Source: Trametopsis cervina
Taxonomy: Eukaryota > Basidiomycota > Agaricomycetes > Polyporales > Irpicaceae
DNA length: 64,000 nucleotides
Direction: 5' to 3'
Assembly (NCBI GenBank): GCA_022385755.1
Contig: MU278358.1
Span: 821,133-885,132, forward strand
Part shown: positions 34,666-46,793 of the stretch, piece after piece
How positions within the stretch are numbered: position 1 is the first letter of the stretch
Layout: each line of letters opens with the position of its first letter
Program-made: the position numbers and the translations under genes
The notes under the pieces: model-generated
Database searches by the model: none
Told to the model about the DNA's origin: nothing
What the model saw: only the letters and a program-made list of their open reading frames with translations

Positions 34666-37600
34666 TCAATGTCGCAAGCGTTTGCGGCGGATATGTATTT
34701 TGTCTTCCTGCGAGTCTGGTGCTTCAGGAGAAAGAGCATCATCAGGTTCACTGTCTCCCACAGTAGACCCTTGCCTAGAACCCCCCGCTGGGGAACGTTG
34801 CCGTTTCCGAGAGGCTGTCGGTGTTCTCAGTTCTTCCGGCTCAGGAGTTGAAGGAGGTTCTGATAGCGGTGCTGAGCTATGTCTGTCGGAGTGCTCCGAT
34901 GGCACCGGTGAAGGAGATACTGATAGTTCCGGGGAAGTGAGCTCGGGGCTCTTCCTTCTGGCCATAACTCGTGGGCGCGGGCGCTGTTTGGGAGTTTGTG
35001 GTACGGCAGCTTGCAGGACCGGGCTTGCCCTTGCACTTCCTTCTTCAGGTTCAGAGTCATCGACTACGGCGTCGCGGTATCCCCCTGCGAGCTGAGGCGC
35101 TCCATTTCTTGTCGCACTCGTGCCATCAGTCAGTATTCCCTCCTCGTCTGTCGAAGTGGCTCCTGCAGCCCTTGCATCCTTGCTCTTTACCGTTTTACCG
35201 GTCGCCCCTGATACTGGATGAGTTGTTAGGTATGTGGAGAAGCCATCATTACTGTACCTTTGTCCTTTGATGTTGTCAATCGTTTTTCGTATACGCGGTA
35301 AGGATCCCAGCTCTTGGATGTCGTGGGGACATGAACCTTTGACTGCGCTAAAACCTGGTCGAGATGTGCCTTGCTGAGCAGGGAGTGAGAAGGGTGCATA
35401 GAGGGCAATGATACGCTTACATTTTGAGAGACTCTCGAGCATCCAAGGCGCCCAACAATGGTTGTAACACTTTGAAGAACATAACACATTTGTTCACCGC
35501 TTTCTTGTTACCGGAGGCATCGTACGACGCCAAGCGTTTGCAAAGCCATGATAGTAACTTCGTGTGGATGTTGACAACGAATTTACTGTCCAACCGTTTG
35601 ACGACTGCAAGATGGGCTCCTCGGAGGATGAAGGCTGAAGACAACAATTTGGCGAGGTTGATAGAATAATCCTCAGCGGCAGATATACCATCCAGAACCA
35701 TGAGGAAAGACTGAAGGCATCTGGTGAGATACTGATCGCCTGCAAAAGAGCCTTGTCTTACCTCTCGTACAGCCTGGATGATGACGTTTACGACAGTCTC
35801 CCCGTTCTCCTTATACATCCCTTCCTCCCGCAGAATATCAACAATGAGCTTGGCACATATATCAAAGGACGGGCCAAGGCGCCCGAAGTGGGCAAGAAGC
35901 ACGGCACAATGCCTAAAGTGAATAGCACCGGCTCTAATGGCACGCAAGAACGTAGCAACCATGCCCATGAACACATATTCCCTTTCTAGTTTTGGTCGCG
36001 CAGAATCATCTAGCAGCGGATGAGCTCGTAGCTGTTGCATAGATGAATAATGACATATGTACGTACAGATGATATTTGCTTTCGCCGCCCGCTTCCCTTT
36101 CGATTTTTTAGATCGACGAGTGTTCCCTTGTCCTTCGTCAGAGTGCTCCGTATCGCTTTCCGAGCCGTCGCTGACGGACGCGGTAGATCCATCGTCGTGA
36201 AGTTCTTCTGCGTAGCGTTCAATATCGGCTTGCACGAATCCCGCACATTTATTCTGATTTTCCTCGTCCATGGTGAGAGGCAAAGCCGCGGTAGGCAGCA
36301 GGCTGCCATCTACACTGACTGTCTGAGTGGGGCAGAATAGTATGTAGATGTTCATGAGGTTTTGGAATGCCTGTCGCGGAAATTAGTCTCAACGGAGGTG
36401 TACGTTAAGAAACTCACAGTTCGTCGAACTCCCTCCGTGGTATTGGATTGAGTTCCCACAACAAACTCGAGCAATCTGTCGATCAGAGTGTCCCTGCATG
36501 CCTTGAGTCTATCACGGTACTGAAGCTCAGCAGGCGAAGGATCAGATACGGTTGTGAGACCGCGGGTCTTCCAGATGATGTACAGAGTCTGAAGATGTAG
36601 GGCTTGATCAATCATCTGAGCAAGCATTCAGAACATACAACAACAACGCAAGCAAAGGACGGCTCAACTGATTCCTCCTCTTTGTATCCCAGCTTTCCGC
36701 GTTCTACAAGCGCCATAATGATGTCCCATGCGCTACTCTGCATGCCTCCCTCGTCCTCTTCCACCCAAGCTGTCATGTCTCGTGTTCCAGCAAGAGTTGC
36801 AAGACGCGTACATACGCCAGTGAGGGTGAGCACCTCATCCTCACTGAAAGTGGCTATCTCCAATTCGTCTCGACCCCGGATGATGTCCCGTAGGGAAGTA
36901 GACAGTAATTCTTCTAGCTCTAAAACTTTTGCGCTATTCGTATTTGAGAGACTTGTTGCATCTATCATGCACCGAATTGTGGTCACCGCTGTGGAGAGGA
37001 CGATTTGTGCTGAATGAGATGTGAATTGCTTTATAACATCGTCCCATAGACCGACGTATGCCTGGAAGGAAGTCAATACCATGGCTGCCGCGTCACAAAG
37101 ACATACATACAGTCATCATTCGCATCTCAAGATACATGTTGAGATTCATCAACTGTGGCAGGTGCAACACGTCAGACATTCTTCCAGGATCAGTCTGGTA
37201 CTTCGCGAATAATCTCGGCAACGCCTTGATGAGTGCACGTGTTATATCTGAAGAGACTGTGTCCTCTTCACCCTATACTTGGCATGAGCGAGCGAACCTG
37301 CATTAATGGTGGCGTCCCTACCTTTTTGGCTGCCCCTGCGGCTACTTTCGCTCTGCGTATCGCAGCGGACAGAACTGAAAGCAGAGCACCCTCCTCTACA
37401 TCCTCGAGTCTCCACACTTCATCCACACTGGATTCAACAGCAGTTTGTTTACCTCTCTTGTTATTCCGTGACCGCGACCCTTCCTCCGAGGCTGAGTGAT
37501 CAAGCTGTAACAGGTCAAGCAGACTCTCCCAGTCGCTGACTTCCGGAATTTCGTCCCACAATGCCTCAACAGCCAGCACTGTGCGACTCTTCTGTTCCGG

Positions 37601-39463
37601 TCCTACAATGCCTACGACTTCCTTCCGCCGTCCCGGCCCAGAGCCTTCCGATTGCTCGCCGTCTTCATCGGGGTCATCATCGTCCTCTATGCCCTTTCCC
37701 GTGTCCAGCGCCTTCCCCCACTCAACGAGCAACATGGCAAGCGCTTTAATTCCAGCTTTCTTCTTGTCTTTGGCGTCCGGTTTCTTGCCTACTAGCCGTT
37801 CCTCTAATCTTTCTTCCCAGACTCCCTTCACAAAACGGCCCACCACTCGCCTCATTTTTACCTCTTCGTCAAAAATGAGTAAGCAGAGTTTCGCACGTTG
37901 TTCATCCTCAAGGAGACCGTGGCCATCGATGGCTTGCAATACCTGGACGACCGATATTCTGACATTCAGCTCTGTGTCTCCCATCGCCATCTCCACAAGT
38001 CTTGGCTTGAACCGTTCGGTGAAGTGTTGCAGAGCGCCTGCTCCAACTACCTCTGCCTGCGCGTACGCTAGAGAGAGTGCTTTGACGGCCTCCAGTCGTA
38101 CGTGCGTATTCGAATCAGATAACACCCAACCAACGTAACGAAGGTATTGGCCGTCAAGAAAATGAGCTGGATATCTTGAGAACCACAGGCCCATAGCACT
38201 TATGCACTCTGCTCGGATATTTGGATCGAGGTCGCGATACCGGTGAACAAAAACGCTTTGAGAACATTTGAGATTGCGAATACAGTCAGTGAGAACAACA
38301 CGCACCCGTCGACGAATTCCTTTATGTATTCTGCCAACTTTGTCCTCCTCTCCCTCACCTCTGCACCCTTGCCGTCAAGCTCTTTCTCTCGAGCAGTGGT
38401 TGGCTCTCCCCTTCCTTTCTTTCGCTTTCTCTCGCCTTCCTTTTGCCTACTCACAACCTCTGCTTCTTTCTCCACACTAGCAGCTACCTCGCATAATGCT
38501 GTTTCCACTTCTAATGCGACAACACTTGCTGTATGCCTGAAACTTCGTAGTTGACTGCTACTCATCGCCACCACCCAAGCTTGGAGAGTCGTCATAAGAT
38601 CTGTAGAGTATAGCTGACCCATCGCTGCCGCGGACGAAATCAAGCGGGAGAGGAATTCGGAAAGAGATGCACGGAAGGGCTTGAACGCGGGTAACTTGGA
38701 AGTGAGAGGGTATACAGGGGTATCGTTTTGTTTGAGCGCTTCTGTGATGTTGTCCAGCGCGTCAACAACACCATCGTAATCAACGACCTCGTCGCCGTCT
38801 ATCGTATGATTGCAGCCACACGCTCGTAGGATAGAATTGACGAGCTCTGCTTGCGCTAGACCAGGTGTTTGACCCAGAGATTCTAGAAATTCTTCGACTG
38901 TGGACTGCAAAGCAGCCGAAGGGTTCATAATAGCGTCTAGAAATGTTGATAATGAGAGAGTGCTGCAGAGCCTTGAAAGTCACGCACTGAACAGGGGGTT
39001 GTCATTGGTAATCTTCGTCTCTTGGGCTACTTGTGCGGCATCAAAAGTCTTGCCACCCCTGCGTGCCCTGGTCTTTCGCGGTTTCGTAGCGGTGTTAGTA
39101 ATGAATGGAGCGGTGCGCGGTTTTTTGCCCGGCGGACGTCCCCTTCGCTTCGGTGGCACATTCGCGGAGGATGCTGCTTTGGCTTGAGACGGTTTGCCTT
39201 TTGCCTTGGCTTTCGGAGCAGAGAAGTCTTCCTCTGCGCCACCTTCCTCATCGTCCGCATCAGGGGAGTCGATATCCGATAACTCGCTTGAGCCCTCATC
39301 GTCCGAACGTTTCCTCTTGCTCAGTTGACTATCAACTGTGCCAACCGTTAATGAGCAGAGCGACGCGTCAAAACCGCAAGTACGTACTTGATACGAAGTG
39401 AGAAGCCTTCTTCTTCTCCCTTTGCGATCTACGCGGAGCCGCAGAGTCTTCCGCGTCCGACAT
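34666..39463 (-). CDS. SCC3: Cohesin subunit Scc3/Irr1 (STAG family)
   Basis: Roughly 1350 residues from many exons, minus strand. Start MSDAEDSAAPRRSQREKKKA (39461-39463). The N-terminal tail is acidic and basic by turns and holds an AT-hook, PPKRRGRPPGKKP, near 39118-39160. The STAG region starts with EEFLESLGQTPGLAQAELVN. The stromalin conserved domain is clear: SVFVHRYRDLDPNIRAECIS, GLWFSRYPAHFLDGQYLRYV, then GWVLSDSNTHVRLEAVKALS. HEAT-like helices continue to about 35450. The C-terminal tail (34670-35200) is disordered, with many SP sites, ending RRKRLRH. Scc3 binds the kleisin Scc1/Rec8 and DNA and is needed for cohesin loading and cohesion. It is transcribed divergently from the Ecm11-like gene. 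Confidence 0.92.
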
Positions 39464-39845
39464 GGCGAGGGTACGAAGGTCAGAGTAAAGAGGGTAAATG
39501 AGGCAATGAGCGCGTGTCACCAGTCGCGACAACGTGACTGACCGTGATCGTAACGCGTCTGTCACTGTATCACGTGAGGCACTTGGCTCGTAGAACTGGT
39601 CAAGTAAAACTTGATTTTAGCCACAAATTGCCGCAAATTTGTTGGCAGTGCTGTTCAGTATTTCTCACAGATTATTGTAAAGATAACACACCGCGCAGGA
39701 AAGAATGCCTTGCCTGATTCCCACGCCACGAAGCTGAGCGCGAAGGATTGATGGGCGTTTACGGGTTTGCCGCCTTTCCTCCTGCCGTCATCACTACTGC
39801 ATCTGCTCTCTTTCTCCAAGCGAGAACTGTAACGCATCTACCACC
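39464..39845. promoter_or_regulatory. Shared promoter region SCC3 / Ecm11-like gene
   Basis: 382 bases between two divergent start codons. No TATA box is evident. The sequence near 39568-39575 contains CACGTGA-like text (ATCACGTGAG), an E-box core. Confidence 0.5.
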
Positions 39846-41454
39846 ATGAGTGCTAGACAACCCTTCATGCCACAACTGAAACAGGATACCTCTGCAAACG
39901 ACTCCTCGTCGGACAGCCTCAAAGCTGATACCAGTATGAGCTCGGACGGGGATGGCAATCGGACCTCGTCGACTTCTCTTAGCCTTCACTCAATGAACTC
40001 GGATGACACAAGTATCTCAAGTGGGATCAACAAGCCTCTCAACATTTCCAGCCTGATGAAGAATAAGCCGCATACATCTGCCAATGCCTCGTCTCTCAAG
40101 ACTCGTGCATCTATTGAAACCGAAGCGAAACGGCCCTTTTCTCCCTCCACTAAGCCGTTCCATCCGGCTATCAATCCACGCGGGGCGAGAATTGCGGCTC
40201 CCTCTCCGTTTTTTCCCAGCACTGCTAGTTTCCAATCGATATCTGCTTTCAGAACCCCTCGTATTCCGTCGCCTACCAAGCTTCACTCTGCTGCTTCTGT
40301 TGAGGATCTAAACATGAACCAGCCGCATACATCTGACTCTGTGCCTCTTCCTGTGCCACACTCTGAGGAACATTCCTATAACATCCAGCGTGGTAGCCCG
40401 TATGAACGTTCTCGCTCTGCTGCTAGTGGAAAGGACCAACCAGGGGACCGGCAACGCGAACGATCTGGTGGGCTCGAGGATTTTAATCCTGGCGAGAACG
40501 GCCTTGGTGCCCATTATCGCGCTCCATTCCTCAATCCTGATCGTGCTGATCACGAGCAAGACCGCTACACGAAGATGCCTCCCCGACGAGTGTTGAAACG
40601 CGTTGAGCGTGTGGACGATAAGGATAACAATGGCGACTATGGTAATCCGAAGCGGTATAAATTAGACGACGATGATGATGCGAGTACTCATTCTAATATG
40701 CGCTCTGATACTAACCGATATCGATTATTCAGGTGCCAAGTGCTTGCGACTCTCATGGGAATTTACTGACCTCGTACCCATTTTCTCCTCAACGGTCGCC
40801 GTCTCCTGCTGTCTCCCACGCTGGCTCTCTTTACGCATCTTCCGGCCAACCTCCTGCCCCAATCCCTGATGTGCGCAAAAATCACGCTATAGCTCGGCTT
40901 CTTGGACAAGATCTGGACTCGTATGTCAGCACTCATCAGGACATCTACGAGGACGCGAAAAAGAAATGGACCGAATGTACCATTGAGGAATGGAAGACAG
41001 GCGCAGATGGTATGATTTTTTTTTCACGCAGCTGAAAGCAGCTTTTGTTCAGTTTTCCTGGACAAATGATCTATGACTAATCATTGTCTGTCGAATAGAA
41101 CTGGCGGGGAGGTTCAGCCACTTGCTTGACTATGTAAGCTTACCCGGCGTTTCTATCCAATTTCGTCTTCTTACGTTCTGCTCATAGGTCAAGGATCACA
41201 TGAAGTACGCACTCACCCTTCCGTATCTTCCCCTTTTCGTCCATCTCACAGGAGATAGCACTAAACTGTCATTATATGCGTCTTTTGCGGACAATCTTTC
41301 TGCTCACCGAACGGTACTCCAAGAGCGGGAAAGCACTCTCGAGGACGTGCGACGCACACTCATCCGTAATGGTGGGAATGTTTGTGGGAATGCCAATATC
41401 ACCGACGGCATTGGTGCTACGAGAGCTATTGACCTAGATAGCGGGGATAAGTAG
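39846..41454 (+). CDS. Ecm11-like protein (C-terminal domain), N-terminus disordered
   Basis: Start MSARQPFMPQLKQDTSAN. The first 270 residues are Ser-rich and low complexity. An intron with a perfect TACTAAC-type branch sequence (about 40711) joins NPKR to ACDSHGNLLTSYPFSPQR. The C-terminal 120 residues look folded: NHAIARLLGQDLDSYV, IYEDAKKKWTECTIEEWKTG, ADELAGRFSHLLDYVKDHM, TKLSLYASFADNLSAHRTVL and a final helix to LIRNGGNV. This spacing (a W followed by a Cys/Thr-x-EEW, a VKDH and paired helices) resembles the Ecm11 family, whose yeast member is a SUMOylated synaptonemal-complex protein. The assignment is from pattern memory. The gene is divergent from SCC3. The stop is TAG at 41452-41454. 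Confidence 0.6.
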
Positions 41455-41703
41455 GATACGTGAGCTATTATGAATACAACGTTGACGTGTAACTCATTTG
41501 GCACTTGTATCATGCTATGTAACAACGTACATGGAGGACTTTTCGCCCCCCGGCATACAAGATTCCCTTTGTTGACAGATGTAGCGGATTCGAAAATTGG
41601 AGGGGATCATCATCACAACGCTATGGTGTGTCGTACGCTACATCATCCCAATGACAACCGTCTATGTTCCACAGACTTTCCTCTCATGCAAAAATAAAAG
41701 TTC

Positions 41704-41786
41704 TGGACGTTGAGGGGTTTGAACCCTCGACCTCATGCAATCACGCGATGTGCAAAGCAAGCGCGCTACCACTGTGCTAAACGCCC
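41704..41786 (-). tRNA. tRNA-Ala(TGC) with a short intron
   Basis: Acceptor GGGCGTT pairs with AACGTCC (one G-T). The D arm is TAGCACAGTGGTAGCGC, which also serves as box A. The anticodon loop is TTTGCA, giving anticodon TGC. The T arm GAGGG-TTCAAAC-CCCTC pairs perfectly and gives box B. About 11 extra bases (around CATCGCGTGAT) after position 37 fit the canonical tRNA intron site. The anticodon stem CTTGC/GCATG has one T-T mismatch. The discriminator base is A. No CCA is encoded, as expected for eukaryotes. Confidence 0.9.
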
Positions 41787-41927
41787 ATGTTTGGATCTGT
41801 ATGTAACTACAACACAAACCCTACTTCGCATTGCAGTGTATATGTTGACATCACTCCTCACTGCAGGATCCTGCGTCCCATCATAGTTTCAGGCTTGACG
41901 AGTGCGAAGAAGGCAACCGAGTGTATT

Positions 41928-42442
41928 TCATTTAGCCTGCTCGACTAACTTATTGACAATCTCAACTGCACGCTTGAACCTGGCTTTCTCCTCTGCTGTG
42001 GCCCTGACACTGCTCTGCCCGCCGCCACATCCCTGCGGGCCTCCGTTCTGCCATGTAAACCCCTCACTGGCAAATGCTATGCTTGTATCCAGCCGATAGA
42101 TGTCCTCGCTGCCGGCTGGCTTCTCGGTTGGCAGGGACTTCAGGATTGTGTACAACTCAGTGATGCTCTCGTCGACGCCCGGCTCTGATTTCGAGAGTGA
42201 CTTGGGGAGAGCATCTTGTAAGCTGGGGGTGCCGTGAGGACGGATCGCTGAAGTGATATGCAGATCTGCTTTGTTCGGACTGCCCGTTACTGTCAAGATC
42301 GCACTGGGAGTGGGGGGAGCGAAGCCTCCGGTTATGCCTGACGAGACAATGAAGATGTTCCAGTGAGAAACTGAAGCCATACGTGGGAGGGAGCGTTGTC
42401 GTTACCTTCTTGCAGACGAAGTGAGAATTCTGGAGGGGACAT
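41928..42442 (-). CDS. Small conserved-looking protein of unknown function
   Basis: Two exons give about 150 residues. Exon 1 codes for MSPPEFSLRLQE (start 42440-42442). After an intron of about 70 bases the frame runs through GITGGFAPPTPSAILTVTGS, KADLHITSAIRPHGTPSLQD, ELYTILKSLPTEKPAGSEDI, FTWQNGGPQGCGGGQSSVRA and ends VEIVNKLVEQAK. There is no signal peptide, membrane segment or known motif. The regular codon pattern and proper splice sites favour a real gene. The beta-strand-like centre and the EDIYRLDTSIAF stretch look like a small folded domain, and I assign no function. It lies between the tRNA-Ala gene and RCY1. Confidence 0.6.
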
Positions 42443-42764
42443 AGTAGAGGTGAAAGTGGCGAACGAGGACTGTGGTGCGTCAGCCAGTGGCGGAAGCACT
42501 TTATAAGGACAGATTCGAATAGATAAAGGCCATTCGCGCCGCACGCTATCATGGGGCCCCTAGCCACCTATGGCTGTGGCTGTGTTCTGAGGTCATGGCG
42601 TGTAATGTCCTGACCATCAGACTGCGCTGCGCGGATAGATTCAAACAGCTTAGGCGTTCGTCCGCCCAGGTGCATAGCAGCTTGCATAGCCCACCAACAG
42701 ATCCTCGATAGTGCATCCCCAACAGTGCATCCCTAATAGTGCATCCCCGATAGTGCATACAACA
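42443..42764. other. Intergenic with a short tandem repeat
   Basis: Promoter of the small unknown gene and 3' flank of RCY1. It holds a four-unit 14-base tandem repeat, listed separately. Confidence 0.6.
42708..42763 (+). repeat. Tandem repeat, four 14-base units
   Basis: Units of the type ATAGTGCATCCCCA follow each other four times with small changes; the last is degenerate. The repeat ends within a few bases of the RCY1 stop codon, so it lies in its 3' untranslated region. Confidence 0.8.
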
Positions 42765-45700
42765 TTAACAGATAACACAGTCTTCTTTGAAGCTGAGATT
42801 GTACATGGTCTTATCCACAGTCTTTTCAATCTTCTTCCAGTCCGACCGGCGCTGGATAAACTCATACACGTCCTTCGCGGCTGGAATCAGAACGACGAAC
42901 AGCATAGTCTCAGAGAGGTACACACCTCGGGTCGATACGCTCCGCCATATCGAGTGACGTCCCGGACGATCTGAGCCAAATCCTTCGCATCCTCGACAAC
43001 GTACACATGCCCCAGCATCTTCAGGTACGCAAATTCGGCGATGATTGAAGGCACCTGCGACAAGTATATTGATTAAAGATTGATCAGATTGCGTCACTGG
43101 AGAGTCCACTCGCCTTCAATGACGATATGAAAGAGTGATAGGCGTTCAGGTCCGCAATGATCAGGAAACCACCGCTGAGAGAGATGATTTGTCGTTTGAT
43201 ATGTTTCTGCAATATTCTATATGCGGACAGTTAGTCACATACAAGCAACGCAAGACGGCCAAGTCTCACCCTATCAATCGAATACCAATCTCCTGGTAGA
43301 ACACTTCCAGCACTTCCTTGCTCGTACTGCCCTTCAAGAGCTGACAGTGCATCTTCAAACACTTGATGGCCTCTGTACAGCCCTCAGTTGCGCCCAATTC
43401 GAGAGGGATATTGTCCGGAGGATAATACTCGCGGGGTTTGGTGAGCTTAGTGATGATGTGTTCCACCTATGCACGATATCAGTTGTCGAACATGAGTCAC
43501 GGCGTTTGGGGTCGAATACCTGATTCATGAGTGTTTCCGTTCCCATGTTCAGGCCACCGGCCACTGAATCGTCCAGAACATCTTCAAACCGCTTCTTCTC
43601 ACGTACAACAGTGTTCAAAAAGTCATTCTTGTCGATATGTGATGCCTGGCACATCCGTGCGTCAGTACATACACTCCATACTGTGCGCAAGGAGCAAGAC
43701 CTACAATCTCCTTGTCAAAATACACCTGGATCATTGACTGCATAGTATCTCCCACGTGGACCAACTCGAAGAACTGCAATAGAGGAGCAACACTATTTGT
43801 TTCTTCGTGTTCAGCGGGCTTGTATGCTCGCATCTGTGCCGTAGCCCTGAGTGACGATCTCTCAGCTTTTGCTCAGAAGCCGGTGATCAAGCGTACCTCT
43901 CAAATCCAGGCTTTATATGACGATCGCCGAGGGATTGCAGCAGGAGTACGAAAATCTCCTCGATGGTGTCCCGCACACGATGTCCATACTGACCAGGATA
44001 CCCAGAAAACGTCTCTACACGCTTCAGCGATTCCCGGTCAGCGTGGATAAGCTCAAGAGCTGTGTCAATGGACAAAAGCATTTCAAACTTGTCGAAAGTA
44101 GCAGCTGCGGCTGGAGGCACTGGAGTCGACACGCGTGTTGATGACGAGGATATAGATGGCGCAACCGAGTTTAGAGTCGTGGTCGTCGCAGTGGAAGCTA
44201 CTGAAGCTGGAAAGTACGTCAGTGAAATCGCTGACAAGCTGATACGGGAGTGCCAGTACCTCTCGCATCGCTTCTTTTCTGCTTCTCGTCGCGCCAGTCC
44301 CCGTTTCCGTTCTCCTCGCTGCCCTTCTCTTCCATTTCATCTTCATCTTCGTCGTCACCGATGTCAAACACCATGGCTGCATGCTGGCCCTTTTCGAAGT
44401 CAACATAGCCGCTCCTACTGCTGTCCCCTTGCCCCACTGATTGTACTCCCGATGCCCCCCAGCGTTGTGGGTTGAGCATAGATATACCTTGGACAGCAGC
44501 GGTTCCTCCTGTTGTCAACGCGGCGCCGAATGCTTTACCGACCGCCATAGTTGTTCGGGGGACAATTGTCACGGGGAGCAACAGTACGTCCGTAAACGAG
44601 GCAAGAACATTGCGCTTTACTTGTGCCGGATTATGGGAGCCGATAAACCGAGCCTGTTCGTGAGTTACTGTAGGTGATGCTGCATCCTGTGACAACTAGG
44701 TCATTGTTAGCAAGTACACCGGGTTGTCCAGAATGATTACATACAGTCTTTTCCCATTGCCTACATATCATATCGAAAGCCTGTTTGAGCGACTCGAGCT
44801 CCTCATCTAGGTACTCATCCATATTAGGCTCAAACATCCGATATCTACAGTGCACGAGAATTCGCAATAGATCACGATCAAACATACTGGCCACTTACAC
44901 TATGTCCTCTGCTTGCGTGCGAGACAGGACATTGTCCGCTCTCTGCGCAGCAACCTGCATGACCATATCGACTATGCGCCATGACTCCCGAAAGCTTGCG
45001 GCTACTGCCGTCAAGTATGTCGAGTTGGAGATTTCGCGACCTTTGGTAAGCAATGATGATATATATTCGCCTACCTATTCATTTGTGTATGAAGTGAGTC
45101 AGGCAAGCATTTATTTTGGTATACGCACCACTTCACATGCAACACGGTCCGCGAACGATACCAGCACGTGGGCGTCGGGCGGGAACACTCGCACCGCGCG
45201 ACTACCTTGCTCTTGCAAGACAGCCAAGATCGCTGTTATGAAGACGTCCATAGCATCAAAGTCCAACTGTCCATCCTTCCTGGTCTGCATTAGAACTATT
45301 GCGCTGCCAATAGAAGTAGCATGACCTCACGTGAAATTGTCGAGGGGATTCCATTTACTCTGTGGGTCGTAGAATATTTCGTGTTTATCCGCCCATGCTC
45401 GCGCCAGCTCCCATTGGCCCTCTGCAGCGTCCCACACATCCCAGCTCGCTTGTGCAACCTCCATCATCGCTTTTTCGTCGCCCTTGCTGTCGCTGGCGTC
45501 AAATGCGGTCAGCAGGCTCTCACCGAATAGGTCCATCGCAGCCCGCAAGGACGATGCTAATGTTTGCCATGTTCGCAACGGTTTCACTCTGCACGAGAAG
45601 AAGAGGGAAAGAAGGCGAAGCGTGTGAGCCTGTGTACTGAGCGCGGGTGTCGGCGTAGGAAATAGTGCCGTCAGGATCGCATGAGGCGGGGAGGACAACG

Positions 45701-46253
45701 CTCGCGCAAATGATTTGAGAAGATTGTGTGCCCGGATGTACTTGGCACGATATTCCGTCTGCTTTGGCGACCACGAATGCAGCTGTGGACTTTGTATCGA
45801 TGCACCGGCGAAGCCAGTTACAAAGTCGCCCATTGTATCTGTAGGTGGACTGACAGTCGAGAAATCACCGAAGTCGTCGTCCGCGCTTTCGACAGCGAGC
45901 ATAGGGGGAGCCTGCCCCTGACGTATCGCATTCTGAGTCTTCGAGGCAGATTCAAGTTCGTCGAGGATAGAGTTAAATTGCGGTCTGTCAACTCCAAACG
46001 CCTTCCAGCGACTCTCCCAGACTCGTTCATCTTTGGAGAGTCTGCTGAGAGCCCGGGACGTCAACGCATACGCTGGAATGTCCGCAACAGCAACGTAAGA
46101 TAGAATTAGGATGTGTACGTCTACCGGAAGCCGTCCGATGAGTGAAAAGGGTGCAGCAGGCTTTACCGAGGGGAAGTGGGAAAGCCGCTTCGAGTTCGCG
46201 CTGGATGCTGAGGCGTAGAGTTTGACAGGCTCAAGTGTCGTAAACTTGTCCAT
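42765..46253 (-). CDS. RCY1: F-box protein Rcy1 with Sec10-like domain and CaaX end
   Basis: Endocytic recycling factor. The first exon (45327-46253) starts MDKFTTLEPVKLYASASSAN and contains an F-box near residues 35-80: IGRLPVDVHILILSYVAVAD, then ALSRLSKDERVWESRWKAFG. Later exons form an exocyst Sec10-like helical domain: RKDGQLDFDAMDVFITAILA, FRESWRIVDMVMQVAAQRAD, YLDEELESLKQAFDMICRQW, HNPAQVKRNVLASFTDVLLL, VVREKKRFEDVLDDSVAGGL, LMNQVFDPKRRD. It ends YNLSFKEDCVIC. The last four residues, CVIC, fit a CaaX prenylation box; yeast Rcy1 also needs a C-terminal CaaX. About 840 residues from ten or so exons. An acidic insert (near 44320-44360) is low complexity. F-box, Sec10-like part and CaaX together make the assignment strong. 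Confidence 0.86.
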
Positions 46254-46793
46254 GCGATGCTTTCAGTAGGTGATGCAGCCCGCCTGGGAGTAATACTAGT
46301 GCGAGGGGGCCAGAGAGAGTGAAAGTGTACGGTATGGATGCAGATGCTGTCTGCGCAGTGCCATCAGCGCACGAACCCTTTTGGATCTCGCACCGTCAAT
46401 CCCGGTTCACAACAATCCACCATGGCGTTCATATGAAAATTGTGGCATAAATGTGATACCTTAAGCGCAGCGCGCCGTGTTTGATTAATTCATTCAAGCA
46501 TTCACGTAGGTTCGTATTACAGTAATCTTCCAATCGTGGGTCATTGGCCCGGGGGCCCAAACGGTCCAAGCTCACTGCCTTTCAGTTCTCAAAAGTCATA
46601 AACTTGATATTTCGATACCGCCCTGGCATTCTTGAAGGGTCAGAGTATCAGTATGACTGAGCCCGCAGAAGAACTGCCAAAGTGTCCTGGGGCTACGTAT
46701 TCCAATGTCCAGAAGCAAGATATGTAATGATCGAAAGATGGAGTATAATGTCGGTAGGAGTCCATGACCAAAGCATCATGAATCCGCACGACT
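46254..46793. other. Intergenic, RCY1 promoter
   Basis: Upstream region of RCY1 and 3' flank of the stranded sacsin-like exons. No gene or repeat is supported. Confidence 0.5.
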
